Origin: Chrysophaeum taylorii
Taxonomy: Eukaryota; Sar; Pelagophyceae; Pelagomonadales; Pelagomonadaceae
Direction of reading: 5' to 3'
DNA: 40,406 nt
Assembly (NCBI GenBank): GCA_029834535.1
Contig: JAQMWT010000409.1
Span: 1 to 40,406 of the forward strand
Positions 10,746-20,573 of the stretch are shown here, one piece after another. How positions within the stretch are numbered: position 1 is the first letter of the stretch; each line of letters begins with the position of its first letter. Made by a program: the position numbers and the translations under genes. The notes under the pieces are model-generated. The model saw only the letters and a program-made list of their open reading frames with translations. It did no database searches and was not told the origin of the DNA.

Positions 10746-13019
10746 ATGAACCCAACAAAGAACAAGGATGCTGCGAGCCGACGTTATTCTGTACTGAACC
10801 GTGGCCGCGGTGGCGTGTCATCATTATCTCCCCCTTTCAATGCTTTAAATCCAGGCGTTGCTCCAACTAGTTCGCCTAATCGGAGACATCAGACATACCT
10901 TTCAGTTGCTCAAGGAGATCAGTCCACGCCCGTGACTCCTAAGTCAACTGTCCAACAACAAACTAAACCGCAAGCAGCAAAGTCCGAGTACTTCCTGCTC
11001 AAGCACTGTAAATTCGATGCATTGGCGATGATGTCTGGGAATGTCCTCGCACTTGGCACTCAGCCACCAAACTTTCTACTACCACCACCTAAAGATCCTC
11101 AATGTTGGCATCAGTCCATTCAACAGCTGCTTACGGAAGCACAACAAACAAATTTTTTGGACAACATCCTGTTCTTGAGTTGATTGCTATGTGTAAAGGC
11201 CAAACGCATCCGGAACGCCCCTAATATATCGCCTAATGAAGGTATCGCTTTCATCGATACCCACCCATTAAAGGGGTTGTCAAAGTACATGTGGCGTGTA
11301 CCAGGTGCTATAATAAAACCAATACACCGGGTACACCCCTTGTACTCGTTATATGCACTGAAGATGAGCTTAAAACGGACAAAATAACGAAAATCATCGA
11401 AGATCATCTCGCGTCTGAACAACACGCTTCGCATTGTTTTGACGTACCGCGTCCCTTCTTTCTGTTGATTTGTGTCATGTGCAACTTATCACAACATGGG
11501 ACCGCAATAATCAACAATCTTTTCATCTTTCATGTTATAACGATCCAGCTCCACACATGAGAGCTATCATTCTCCGCCTTGGAAAGTCCATTGCTATTAA
11601 CAAGCTGCTCAAAGAGGCGCTCATGAATTATATGGCGAGTCACAACGTTGATGCGTCAAAAATCATCATAGACCCTGACGACAATGCTCCTCTCTTGTTA
11701 CAGCTGCCTTATATCTCGAATATCGATCTTGAGATTCTTGTAGCGGCTTGGTCATTACTACAGTCAGTTGAGGATAAAACATGTGTAGTGACCAATCCTG
11801 ATGAGCTACTTAATAACTAACTAACTAACTTCAGACCTCTCCCGAGCATGGGAGCCAGGCCGGACCGACAGGTGCCAGTCCGGAATCACGGGCCTGTAGA
11901 CGAGGAGCGCCGAAAGGTCGGTCGGCGGAGAGTGACCATCAAGCTTGTCGCCATGCGACGAGGAGACCGCGATGTGACTGACAACCAACTCGTCGATAAC
12001 CTTCCGTCTTCGCCCCCCGGCCATACCCCGTCCCACTGCGAACGTTCCGGCTGCCAACCGGCCCGCCCGGGAGGCGAATAGGTGCCAACCTACGCCGGGA
12101 GCTACTTAATGTGCTCATTGAACGCTGCGTTAATGATGTTTCCCTCCAACTTAACGCGACTTCTTCCGAGACGGTACCGCCAATGCTTAATTACTTTCGT
12201 CAACTTTCACCTGAGCACCAATCGTCTTTTAAAAACGTGCTAGTCCAGGTTGGCTATCCCTCTGCTATAATTGATGCCTTTTCAGATAATACATTATCTG
12301 AAGGTGTAACACCAGCACCAGTCGAAACTCCATCCGCCGAGTCCACGCCAGATATATCTAATGACAATGTGGTTGAATCTTTACGTCAGTTAAAAGGAGA
12401 GATTCAATCTTTATCCTCACGTATCACTAACAGTGAACAGCAATTGATGGCAAAAGATCAACAGCTATCGGTTGCGCTAAAGAACTTAACCCAGGTACAA
12501 GAAGCTTACGACAATTTACACACTCAAGTAACCGAGAACATTAAGCACGTCGCGCTCTTGGATAACATACTATCAAGCCTCCAGATGCATCAAGATAGCG
12601 TAATACCTACCTTAGCTGTCTTTGTCCACATAATTTCACGATCGCTTATTTCGTCTATTGGACAGTTTCCTCCAAATACATATAATGAGTCACAGCAAGC
12701 TCTAATCGACGATGCAGCTCATAATTTACATGCAGCTATGTCTGATGCACAGGATCATGTTATCCCGGCATTGGACCTGCATACTTTAACACCGGATGCA
12801 GCTATGTCCTTCCTCTCGTCTGTTATGGCACCCCTGGTCACCTTAAGTGATGCTATGACTACGAACCACACTGCTAACGACCAATCCTCCGAAGATCATG
12901 ATTCTTCCTCTCCAGAGTTAAAGGAACTGGAAGATAATAGCGAGGATGAATTGGACCACACATCTGATGTTGTGGATACCGCTTCTTTGCGCAATATTAC
13001 GACACGCCCGGCCTCTTAA
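10746..13019 (+). pseudogene. Unrecognised post-RNase H gene of the plus-strand element
   Basis: An ATG at 10746, 68 bp after the RNase H stop, opens a protein starting MNPTKNKDAASRRYSVLNRG with a basic, Pro-rich N-terminus. The frame breaks near 11150, 11210, 11280 and 11530, passing a cysteine pair (CTRCYN, about 11297) and helical sequence (ILRLGKSIAINKLLKEALMN). At 11815 a SINE-like insertion adds a stop after DELLN. After it the frame resumes exactly (VLIERCVNDVSLQ) to 13019. The last 300 residues are a helical rod with heptad-like stretches (ESLRQLKGEIQSLSSRI) and an acidic tail. It may be a gag-like or coat protein placed after pol. No enzymatic motif was seen. Confidence 0.55.
11815..12098 (-). 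mobile_element. SINE-like insertion with 12-bp target duplication
   Basis: A 284-bp GC-rich segment interrupts the coding frame. The 12 bases GAGCTACTTAAT occur on both sides, at 11803-11814 and 12099-12110. Removing the insert and one copy rejoins the reading frame without a lesion. Its left end is (AACT)n, i.e. a GTTA-repeat tail at the 3' end of the minus strand. The 5' end on the minus strand begins CCCGGCGTAGGTTGG. No long coding frame. A short simple-repeat tail and variable-length target duplication are typical of SINEs or truncated LINE products. I could not confirm pol III A and B boxes. Confidence 0.8.
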
Positions 13020-13146
13020 ATTAATCTGTCATGTTAACTTCCCATGTCTTGTTGTTGTTTGTTCACCTGTTCGCTGCTCCTATGTACATTACCCAAGTTC
13101 CGCCCTCAAGAACGTCTGAAATGCATACACCATTCTTTCACACGTT

Positions 13147-13162
13147 GAGGGGGTCCAGAGAG
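13147..13162 (+). other. Polypurine tract of the plus-strand Copia element
   Basis: GAGGGGGTCCAGAGAG, closely similar to the tract before the LTR of the minus-strand element and about 130 bp after the end of the last coding segment. Confidence 0.55.
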
Positions 13163-13690
13163 CTACACTATTATGTGTACGACACTGGAACTTCTCACTC
13201 CTTTCACACCTATCTCCACAAGAGGGTTTTCTCTCCGTCAGACGGCTTTCCCTCTTTCCTTCCTTACCCTTCCGCCCTTATATCTCAGATTATGAAGAAT
13301 TAGATCTGCAGTTCACTTCCAACAAGGAGTAGACCTCCAGGTGCGTACCGTCAGGTATGGGGTTGTCTGTTTAATTAATGGAGGCTTCATTCCTCATTGT
13401 CAGTGTGAACGCTTCTATGGGACGTAATGTCCTCAAGGAGTTAGGGCTTAAATCCCTACCTTGTGTAGTAGCACGTGACAAGCGGAATGGTCTGTACACG
13501 CCTAAGACTGCACGCAGTCTCCACCATGTACCCGGAGAGGGTCAAATCTCGCCAGGAGTGTGTGCAGCGCTGCGGATGTACCTCCCTCCTCACATTTTGA
13601 GCACAAGTTCGAGAATGTATATGATCAATTAATCGCTTGTCCAAGTAGTCACGATCGAGGAACGACGGTTTCATCGCACTCCCTGGTCAC
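13163..13690 (+). repeat. Probable 3' LTR of the plus-strand Copia element
   Basis: Position after the polypurine tract, absence of sustained coding sequence, and a pyrimidine-rich block near 13240-13275 resembling one in the other element's LTR (shared CTTCCTTACCCTTC). The right boundary is uncertain; repeats begin near 13690. No second copy is in the window to prove it. Confidence 0.4.
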
Positions 13691-14935
13691 CTTCCAAAAC
13701 GACAACCCGCGAGAAATATACCGTGGAAAATCCACCCGTCGCGCTGGCGGTGCTTCCTGGACCGCCGCACCGCGTCGAAAGAGTCGACCATCGGTGGTTC
13801 CTCGGCGAGGAAGGCGCGCGTCGGAAATGGGTGGGGCGCGATGCTCGATGATGGCCGTGGCGTCGGAGGTCGCGTCATGCATGCATCCTTGCACCAAACG
13901 AGCAAACTTGATTAGGGAGTAGACATGAGAGTAGAATTTTGTTTACCGTGGAAAATCCACCCGTAGCTTAGAGAGTAGACATGAGAGTAGAATTTTGTTA
14001 CAGTGGAAAATACACCTGTCGCTTAGGGAGTAGACATGAGAGTAGAATTTTCTTTACAGTGGAAAATACACCCGTCGCGCTGGCAGTGCTTCCTGGACCG
14101 CCGCACCGCGTCGAAAGAGTCGACCATCGGTGGTTCCTCGGCGTGGAAGGCGCGCGTCGGAACTGGGTGGGGCGCGATGCTCGATGATGGCCGCGGCGTC
14201 GGAGGTCGCGTCATGCATGCATGCATCCTTGCTCCAAACGAGCAAACTTAACTAGGGAGTAGACATGAGAGTAGAATTTTGTTTACAGTGGAAAATATAC
14301 CCGTCGCTTAGGGAGTAAACATGAGAGTAGAATTTTGTTTACAGTGGGAAATACACCCGTCGCTTAGGGAGTAGACATGAGAGTAGTGTTTTGTTTACAG
14401 TGGAAAATACACCCGTCGCTTAGGGAGTAGACATGAGAGTAGAATTTTCTTTACAGTGGAAAATCCACCCGTCGCGCTGGCGGTGCTTCCTGGACCGCCG
14501 CACCACGTCGAAAGAGTCGACCATCGGTGGTTCCTCGGCGTGGAAGGCGCGCGTCGGAACTGGGTGGGGCGCGATGCTCGATGATGGCCGCGGCGTCGGA
14601 GGTCGCGTCATGCATGCGTCCTTGCACCAAACGAGCAAACTCGATTAGGGAGTAGACATGAGAGTAGAATTTTGTTTACAGTGGAAAATACACCCGTCGC
14701 TTAGGGAGTAGACATGAGAGTAGAATTTTGTTTACAGTGGAAAATACACCCGTCGCGCTGGCGGTGCTTCTTGGACCGCCGCGCCGCGTCGAAAGAGTCG
14801 ACCATCGGTGGTTCCTCGGCGTGGAAGGCGCGCGTCGGAACTGGGTGGGGCGCGATGCTCGATGATGGCCGCGGCGTCGGAGGTCGCGTCATGCATGCAT
14901 CCTTGCACCAAACGAGCAAACGTGATTAGGGTGTA
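13690..14935. repeat. Minisatellite with long and short units
   Basis: Two unit types alternate. A short unit of about 55 bp (GGGAGTAGACATGAGAGTAG through ACCCGTCGCTTA) occurs near 13915, 13970, 14026, 14253, 14308, 14364, 14420, 14645 and 14700. A long GC-rich unit of about 175 bp starts at CGCGCTGGC near 13740, 14076, 14473 and 14754, each copy running to ACGAGCAAAC. Short units come in runs of 3, 4 and 2 between long units. Copies are over 90 percent alike by eye. Open frames on both strands are by-products of the repeat. Confidence 0.9.
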
Positions 14936-14947
14936 GACAAGTGCAGG

Positions 14948-15285
14948 CCAGTAAGTTCACCTAGTCCCAATCTCTAACCCCAGTAAGTTCACCTGGTCCC
15001 AGTAAGTTCACCTGGTCAGTAAGTTCACCTAGTCCAAATCTCCAACCCCAGTAAGTTCGGCGTAAGCCCACTCGTGCTCACGCACACTCCTTCGAGCTCG
15101 TCGCTCTCGCCTCCGCCAATCTAAGATGCTTTGATCCGCACACGCCGCTAATCTTTGAGTTTACTCTAAAACCCTCAGTAAGTTCACCTGGTCCCAGTAA
15201 GTTCACCTGGTCACTATATTCACCTAGTCCCAATCTCAAACCCTAGTAAGCTCACGTGGTCCCAGTAAGTTCACCTACAGTGCGC
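14948..15285. repeat. Short dispersed repeats, core AGTAAGTTCACCTGGTC
   Basis: The core AGTAAGTTCACCTGGTCC or variants occurs about nine times in two clusters (14948-15057 and 15178-15280). They are separated by about 120 bp that includes a diverged CAGTAAGTTCGGCG copy and unrelated sequence. Several cores are followed by CCAATCTCTAACCC. The right cluster abuts the 3' end of the Helitron helicase relic, so the repeats may belong to that element's 3' region. Confidence 0.75.
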
Positions 15286-15289
15286 GTGT

Positions 15290-15890
15290 AGACGCCGGGA
15301 GGGGGCTTATCGGTATTGCGCAGCACGTGTGGGGTAGGGTGGAGTCGTCGACCCAGAAGAGGATATCCTCGGGGTTGCCGATCGACAGAGAGCCACGTAG
15401 AGCTGGACGTGACAGAAGACGGGCTTGGGCAAGAGGACACCGACCTCGCGGGGCGTCTGGCCCTGGCTATTGTTGATCGTTTGGCGTAGGCGGGCCTTAA
15501 GGGATACAGGTTGGAGGAGCCTCGGTGACAACGACACGATCGATCATGTATCTGGTACCGTTGCAGTGGCCGTGCGACGGGTCAAGGTTACGAAGACCTT
15601 AAGCTCGCGCTCAAAGTCAGCATCCCGTTGGTTGTCAGGGAGTTGAAAACTCGACTGTAAAGAGCGAGGCGTCGTCTTCCGACCCAACCTAGTCGGCCGA
15701 AAAGAACTCCGACGCCTCGTCTCCGGGAAAAAAAGGCCGCGGTCATGCGCGCGTTGTCAGCATCGACAACATCGTTTCGACGGGGCGTGAGAATGGCGCG
15801 CCGAAAGAGCCGCCGCGGGTCGTGGAAATAGTCTGCGAGGTCGCCGTAGACGGCTTGGAGGATCACTGTCTGGCTCGCGTGCCTACCTGA
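15290..15890 (-). pseudogene. Helitron/PIF1-type helicase, C-terminal relic
   Basis: Minus-strand peptides in order match the end of Helitron/PIF1 helicases: RAILTPRRNDVVDADNARM (about 15830-15760), PGDEASEFFSAD (15700s), NLDPSHGHCNGTRYMIDRVV (15590-15535), TINNSQGQTPREVGVLLPKP (15480-15430), HVQLYVALCR (15415-15385) and GNPEDILFWVDD (15385-15345). In the family the first is followed by NE/IN-type sequence, NLD...NGTR is a conserved block, and QGQT...HGQLYVALSR is the motif V-VI region. At least three frame changes and in-frame stops show decay. No Rep domain or N-terminal helicase motifs are present. Confidence 0.85.
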
Positions 15891-16257
15891 TCCTTACCCT
15901 AAATCGGTGGACAAACAACAAACAAACAAACAAACAGACAGACAAACATCTGTCGATTAGTAGTAAGGACAGGGGAGTAGTGTTTTGTTAAAAAACCCAC
16001 AAAAAAAATGGTGGTTAGCCTTGGAACGGCGTTCGCCATCGTGCTTATCGCTCACTGCTTTTGTTTCCGGCAAAAAAACGTACATGACGAGTTGACCTTT
16101 TTTTGTGGGCGTACAGTACCAGTATTGTAGACTGCATAAAACTGTGTACTGTACCACTCTTCACACGCTACCATTCTTCCTCAACCCTCATGTTAAAGAT
16201 TTTGCTGTCGTTGATATTCCATAACGTTCGTTGATTAGTGATGATGAGTCGTGGAGG
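15891..16257. other. Non-coding spacer with (CAAA)n and two inverted repeats
   Basis: No gene. It holds an ACAAACAAACAAACAAAC run at 15911-15947. A perfect 12-bp inverted repeat (CCCACAAAAAAA at 15996-16007, its complement at 16098-16109) is followed by an 8-bp one (GTACAGTA at 16111-16118, complement at 16147-16154). It precedes the large plus-strand coding block and could hold its promoter or an element end. Confidence 0.55.
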
Positions 16258-17460
16258 ATGAGCGAGATCATCGAGGTAGTGTTGCGCGAGCCCGACACAT
16301 ACGACTTCTGCGGCCACCGCGGCGTCGTCCGGGAGCTCACGGCTCACGAGGCCTGGGGCTACCTGACGACGTTCTCGGTGGTTTTTGGCCGTAGGGAGGC
16401 CAGCCCTCCCGATGAAAGCGGGACGGAAAATCGCCGCCGCAAGTCGCGGTGCCCAAAACGAAGTCGCCGCCGTCTTCGCCGGCGCATAGCCGCCGCGCGA
16501 GAGGCCACGGCAGCCGCCGCCACCGCGGCTGCCGCCTCAGCCAGCACCGCGGCTACCGTCGCCGCTATTGTGGCGCGCGCCTACGTCGACGCCGCTGCTG
16601 AGGCTATGCGCGAGTACGAGCAGGCGCGACGTGAGGCAGCCCGGCGCGAGCTGCGGGCGGCGCGGCGGAGGCAGAAGCAAAAGAGGAAGAAGGCGTTGCG
16701 AAAGCAACGAAAACAAGCGGCGAGAAGTCCCCCCTTCGAGCAACCCACTGCTGATGACGACGCGGGTTTGGGGTCGGTCATGGAGGTGGTAGGGGTGGCG
16801 TCGTCAACATCATCGAGCTGCGACCTGACTCCCCAAGAACACTGCGCTGTAGCAACAGAAACCGAGACGCGCGTCGGGTCGTTGGAGTGCGGCGGCGTCG
16901 TCGAGGACCCACGTCATCGCGCACACCTTTCTCGCCATCGGCATGTGACCGATGTGGTCGCTCGCCTCGAGGCCATCGTGGTCTCGTTTCATGAAGGGGT
17001 AAAAGCACCCCTGTTTCTGGTGCGCGACGCGCTGGCGCAAGCTGACGGTGTTTTAGCTTGGCTCGCTATCAGTGCGGTTGCCCCACAATTGTGGGCAGCC
17101 GCGTACCACGTCGTGCGCAAGGACATCGAGGTGGAGCACGAGGACGAGCTTCTAGGACTATATGCTGTGATGGCGGATGCTGCGGTATCTGCTATCGAAG
17201 CATCCAATTGTCCAAGAGTAGCAGGGAAGGGCTTGTCCAAGGCGGCGCTAAAGCGGTGCCGACGCGACATCTCGGCAGCTGCGAAACGCTCGAGACGCGA
17301 GTTCGAGATGATGATGTCGACGATGGGGTTCGAGGTGGAGCGGCTCGACGTCACCCTCGCGCCGATTATCGCGCTCATACGGAGCGCGTCGAAGCCAAGC
17401 TTCTCCACCAATATGGACCGCAAGTGGAGTTCGCCCATGCTGACCGCTGTCCTGGGTTGA
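16258..17460 (+). CDS. N-terminal part: basic/Ala-rich then helical protein
   Basis: The first in-frame ATG is 16258 (MSEIIEVVLREPDTYDF). Residues about 55-80 are Arg-rich (RRRKSRCPKRSRRRLRRR) and may be a nuclear signal. An Ala/Thr stretch of about 40 residues and a charged helix (YEQARREAARRELRAARRR) follow. Residues about 210-390 look globular and helical (VTDVVARLEAIVVSFHEGV, AAAYHVVRKDIEVEHEDEL). The frame ends at TGA 17458-17460, but the next frame already carries sensible sequence from about 17380, so a one-base shift there is likely. Family not recognised. Confidence 0.5.
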   Translation: MSEIIEVVLREPDTYDFCGHRGVVRELTAHEAWGYLTTFSVVFGRREASPPDESGTENRRRKSRCPKRSRRRLRRRIAAAREATAAAATAAAASASTAATVAAIVARAYVDAAAEAMREYEQARREAARRELRAARRRQKQKRKKALRKQRKQAARSPPFEQPTADDDAGLGSVMEVVGVASSTSSSCDLTPQEHCAVATETETRVGSLECGGVVEDPRHRAHLSRHRHVTDVVARLEAIVVSFHEGVKAPLFLVRDALAQADGVLAWLAISAVAPQLWAAAYHVVRKDIEVEHEDELLGLYAVMADAAVSAIEASNCPRVAGKGLSKAALKRCRRDISAAAKRSRREFEMMMSTMGFEVERLDVTLAPIIALIRSASKPSFSTNMDRKWSSPMLTAVLG

Positions 17461-19214
17461 CGTCCTCGTCGCGTGCTGAAAAGAAGGATGTGTCGAGCGA
17501 CGACGACGTCCAAAGAGATCGTGATCTTGCTAACATGGGCGAGGTTGGCGATAAGAAGGACGGAGCTGCTTGCCGCCGTGGCGACGAAGACATCGCGTCG
17601 TACGACTCACGCACTTCGGTGTCACTATCAATCGTCGCCGATGACGACGCCGCCGCCTCTGACTCCGCCGACTCCAACGGCGACAACTGCGCAGCCGGCG
17701 GCGGCGGCGGCGGCGTTGTCGGCAACGGCGTTGGTGGCGGCGGCGTCGGCGGCGGCGGCGCAATCGGTGTCGTCGGCAGCGGCGTTGGTGGCGGCGGCGT
17801 GGGCGGCGTCGGCGCCGACAACGACAGCGGCGTTGTCGGCGCCCACAACGTGGGCGCCGACGCCGAGGCCGACGCCGACGCCACCAACGCCGCTGCCGAC
17901 GTCGCCGATTGCGCCGCCGACGTCGTCGGCGTCGTCCTCGGGGTCGTGCACAAAGAAGAGGCCGACGCGGACAAGGAGGACGGAGAAGACGAGGAAGAAG
18001 ACGCTGCTCGTGATGAGGCTCATGCCGAGACGCTGTCTGATGCCACGCGCCTTTTTGAAGAAAAGCAAGCGGCGCTCAGGGCCAAGCACGAAACGGCATT
18101 GGAGTCGGCAACGCGGAAGCTCTGGCTCGAAAAGGACAGGGGTCACAATTCAGACCTGGTCGCAGCCCTTCGTGCGAGAGATGCTGAGCACGTGAGAGCA
18201 ATCGAAGCTCATGAAGAGCGAATGGCCGCTCTCGAAGGTCATGAAGAGCAAATTGGGGAACAGCACGCTCAAGTCGTGGCGGATGCAAAACTCAAGCATG
18301 AGTCAGACGTAGCAGCTGCTGTGGCTTCGGCAGTAGAAGCTGCTTCCATCGAGCGCGATCGCCTGCACGCGGTGAAGGTGGCGCAGGCTCTGCGAGATCG
18401 TGACGCGGCTCACTCTGTTGATTTTGAAGAATCTGTTCGAAGGTATGAGGAGCATCTCGATTTGTTGCGATTGCGTCACGAAGCCGCATTGGCGTCTGCC
18501 ACGGCATCTGCTAGTGCATCTGCTCGCGCCGAGAACGATATGCAGCGAAGGTCGCTCGAGTCAGGGCACGCGACCAAGCTCCGCGAGGCGTTGGCAGCTC
18601 AAGAAGCAGAGCTTCGTGCACGGCACGCCGCCGAGCTCGAAGAACGCGAGTCGGCCCATCGTCGCGCGCTGAACTCGGTTGAAGAGTCACGTCTCGAATA
18701 CGAGGCGGTGCACGTGGCGTCGGCGCGGGACTTCGAAGCGGAGCTGCAGAGGAAGAGCAATGAGCACCGTGCGACGCTGGCCGAACAGGCGGCGCAGCAC
18801 GAGGTGCTCCTATGTTTGGCGCTGGTAGAAAAGGAGGCTGCGAATCGGGACTCGCTCGCGGAGACGGAGACAAAGCCGCTTTCGCTGGTCGAGTCTCAGA
18901 GAAACGAGGCGCGCTCCGAATTGGATTCTGTGCGGATTGGCGAGGGGATCGTGATGGCACACGGAGTGCTGTCACAGATGGCTCGTGGGCGAATGAGACG
19001 CAGCTTCCTGAGGTGGATTCTGTTTGCAAACGCTCGTAAGAACGTCTCGGAATGGGAAGTTGATTACGAACTCGCACTGCGTGCGGCCGTATCCAACACA
19101 AGACGGGCCATAAGCAAGGCTGCTGGGTCGAGTAGCTTGGCGCATACCGTCATCGGGATGCTGTCAGGGTGCTTGAGTGGATGTTGGCATCTGTTGGTAT
19201 CATTTCTGCGGTAG
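17380..19214 (+). CDS. Acidic/Gly-rich linker and long coiled coil, first part
   Basis: The continuing frame starts around ERVEAKLLHQYGPQ. An Asp/Ser stretch is followed by a Gly/Val-rich low-complexity region (17698-17850, GGC-type codon repeats), an Ala/Asp region and an acidic block (KEDGEDEEEDAARDEA). From about 18000 it is a continuous charged coiled coil, with repeats such as LRAKHETALESATRKL and LEKDRGHNSDLVAALRARD. Near 18970-19040 comes MARGRMRRSFLRWILFANAR, a Trp-containing basic helix of the sort found in centrosomal/SFI1-like repeats (weak resemblance). The frame meets TAG at 19212-19214. Coiled-coil sequence resumes in the same frame, so the stop looks like a nonsense mutation or a recoding site. 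Confidence 0.5.
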
Positions 19215-20573
19215 ACCCGACAAGCGGACGTCGAGGCCAAAACAAAGCGCGAGGTGTTGGCTGCTCACGCGGCAAACGTCGAGCGGCACAAAGAACAGCG
19301 TGGTCTGGAGGTTGAGCGGTTGTCGGCCGAGCATGCAGTAAAAGTTGCGTCGGTCGAGCTCGAGAAGGAACGAGAAGCCACGAAGCTACTTCGGTCGTCG
19401 CTGGATGAACGCGATCGAGAGCATGCTGCAGCTCTGGAGGTGGCACTTACGAGGGCAGCAGGTGACAAGGCAGCGGTGCTGGCATCCCACAAGCTTGAGC
19501 TGGAGGAGCTCGAAGCTGCGCCTGCGCGGCAGCAGCGGACTCTGGCGAAGACGCTAAAAGGCGAGATGGCATCGGCGACCCAGCTGTTGGATCTCGAGAT
19601 GGATCGTGCGCACGGCGCAGAGCTGGTTTCAGCTTTGATTGCGAGGGATGAGGAGCACGCCAAGGCTGTGGAGACTCGCGAACAACAATGGAAGGCGCGC
19701 GAGGCTTCAGCCCTGGACGAGCAAAGAGGCCAGCACGAGAATGCCCACTCGGAGGGGTCCGAACGTCATCGCGAGCACCAGACGGCACTGAAACGCAAGG
19801 ACGAGGCGGAAATAGCGGCTGCGCAGGAGAGCGTCGAAAACGAGAAGGATCGTTTGCTGGGCGAGACCAATCGGCAACGCGAGGAGGCTTGCTCGCAGGA
19901 GCGGCGTCGGCTCGAAGAAGATCTTAATGGAAACCATCGCTTCGAACTCTCGGAAAGCCTGGAAACAGCGGCAACTTCAGCAGATGAGAAGTTACGGGAG
20001 AAAGAATCTACCCTTCGCGCCAAGCATAACGCCGAGCTCGAGTCAACGAAGGAAATGCTCATGCTCGAAAAAGACCGGAGTCACAACTCGGAGCTGGTCG
20101 CGACTCACCGGGCGAGAGACGACGAGCACGCGAAGTTACTTGACGCTCTGGAAAAGGAGCATGCAGAACGGCACGCTAGGGGGGGGCTCGAAGAACAGCG
20201 AGCGGCTTCGAAAGCACAACACGACGCCGAGCTTGCAGACGCGACAGCGGCTCATGAAGAACAATTGCAAGCCCTTCAGCGCAAGCTCCAAGCTGAACTC
20301 GCGCTCGCGACCGACACGGTAAAGAGGGAGAAGGACCTGCACCACTTTGAGCGTTTGGCCGAGGCAGGCCGAGTTCACTCGGAGCGTTTGGCCGATGTCG
20401 TTCGTGGAAAAATTGTCGCACGTGATCTAGAGCGCCAAGGGGTCATCCACCAGCATCAGTCCGAGGTGGGAGAGGAGAAAGAGGACGACGACGATGGGCA
20501 AGCTGAAGAGGGGCAGGAAGAAGAGGGGGACGAAGATGAAGACGAGGAATTACTTGGAGGAAGAGGAGGATGA
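19215..20573 (+). CDS. Long coiled coil, second part
   Basis: It continues in the frame of the preceding piece, directly after TAG. About 430 residues of heptad-rich charged helix (VERLSAEHAVKVASVELEKE, LEEDLNGNHRFELSESLE). Two further copies of the roughly 50-residue repeat lie here (ATQLLDLEMDRAHGAELVSA near 19570; LRAKHNAELESTKEMLMLEK near 20010). It ends in an acidic tract (EEKEDDDDGQAEEGQEEE), after which the reading moves by one base into the frame with EEEEDEEDDDGSDV. There is no upstream ATG close to 19215, so an independent gene starting here is unlikely. Confidence 0.5.
   Translation, partial: TRQADVEAKTKREVLAAHAANVERHKEQRGLEVERLSAEHAVKVASVELEKEREATKLLRSSLDERDREHAAALEVALTRAAGDKAAVLASHKLELEELEAAPARQQRTLAKTLKGEMASATQLLDLEMDRAHGAELVSALIARDEEHAKAVETREQQWKAREASALDEQRGQHENAHSEGSERHREHQTALKRKDEAEIAAAQESVENEKDRLLGETNRQREEACSQERRRLEEDLNGNHRFELSESLETAATSADEKLREKESTLRAKHNAELESTKEMLMLEKDRSHNSELVATHRARDDEHAKLLDALEKEHAERHARGGLEEQRAASKAQHDAELADATAAHEEQLQALQRKLQAELALATDTVKREKDLHHFERLAEAGRVHSERLADVVRGKIVARDLERQGVIHQHQSEVGEEKEDDDDGQAEEGQEEEGDEDEDEELLGGRGG

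Larger units (their letters stand above)
9820..13690 (+). mobile_element. Second Copia-like element, plus strand, 5'-truncated by the first
   Basis: From 9820 the plus strand encodes the distal RNase H part of a Copia polymerase related to that at 2275-4170. It then has a border-motif copy with a stop, a long unrecognised gene (10746-13019), a polypurine tract at 13147-13162 and a probable LTR. Everything upstream of mid-RNase H is absent, cut at the LTR of the minus-strand element; the missing half may lie left of the window. Frameshifts and a SINE-like insertion show it is dead. Confidence 0.75.

Noticed and set aside
13660..14935. CRISPR-like or paired sense/antisense short genes in the repeat block
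   Set aside because: Units vary in length, there are no unique spacers, and the genome is eukaryotic. The short frames on both strands simply translate the minisatellite.
14948..15285. GTAAGT repeats as a cluster of 5' splice sites
   Set aside because: They are part of a longer tandem core, have no coding sequence upstream and no matching acceptor pattern.
17375..18146. Minus-strand Pro/Ala/Thr-rich and Arg-rich frames opposite the Gly/Asp-rich segment
   Set aside because: They are low-complexity shadows of GGC/GAC-type codon repeats; the plus strand continues into a long coiled coil and is the coding strand.
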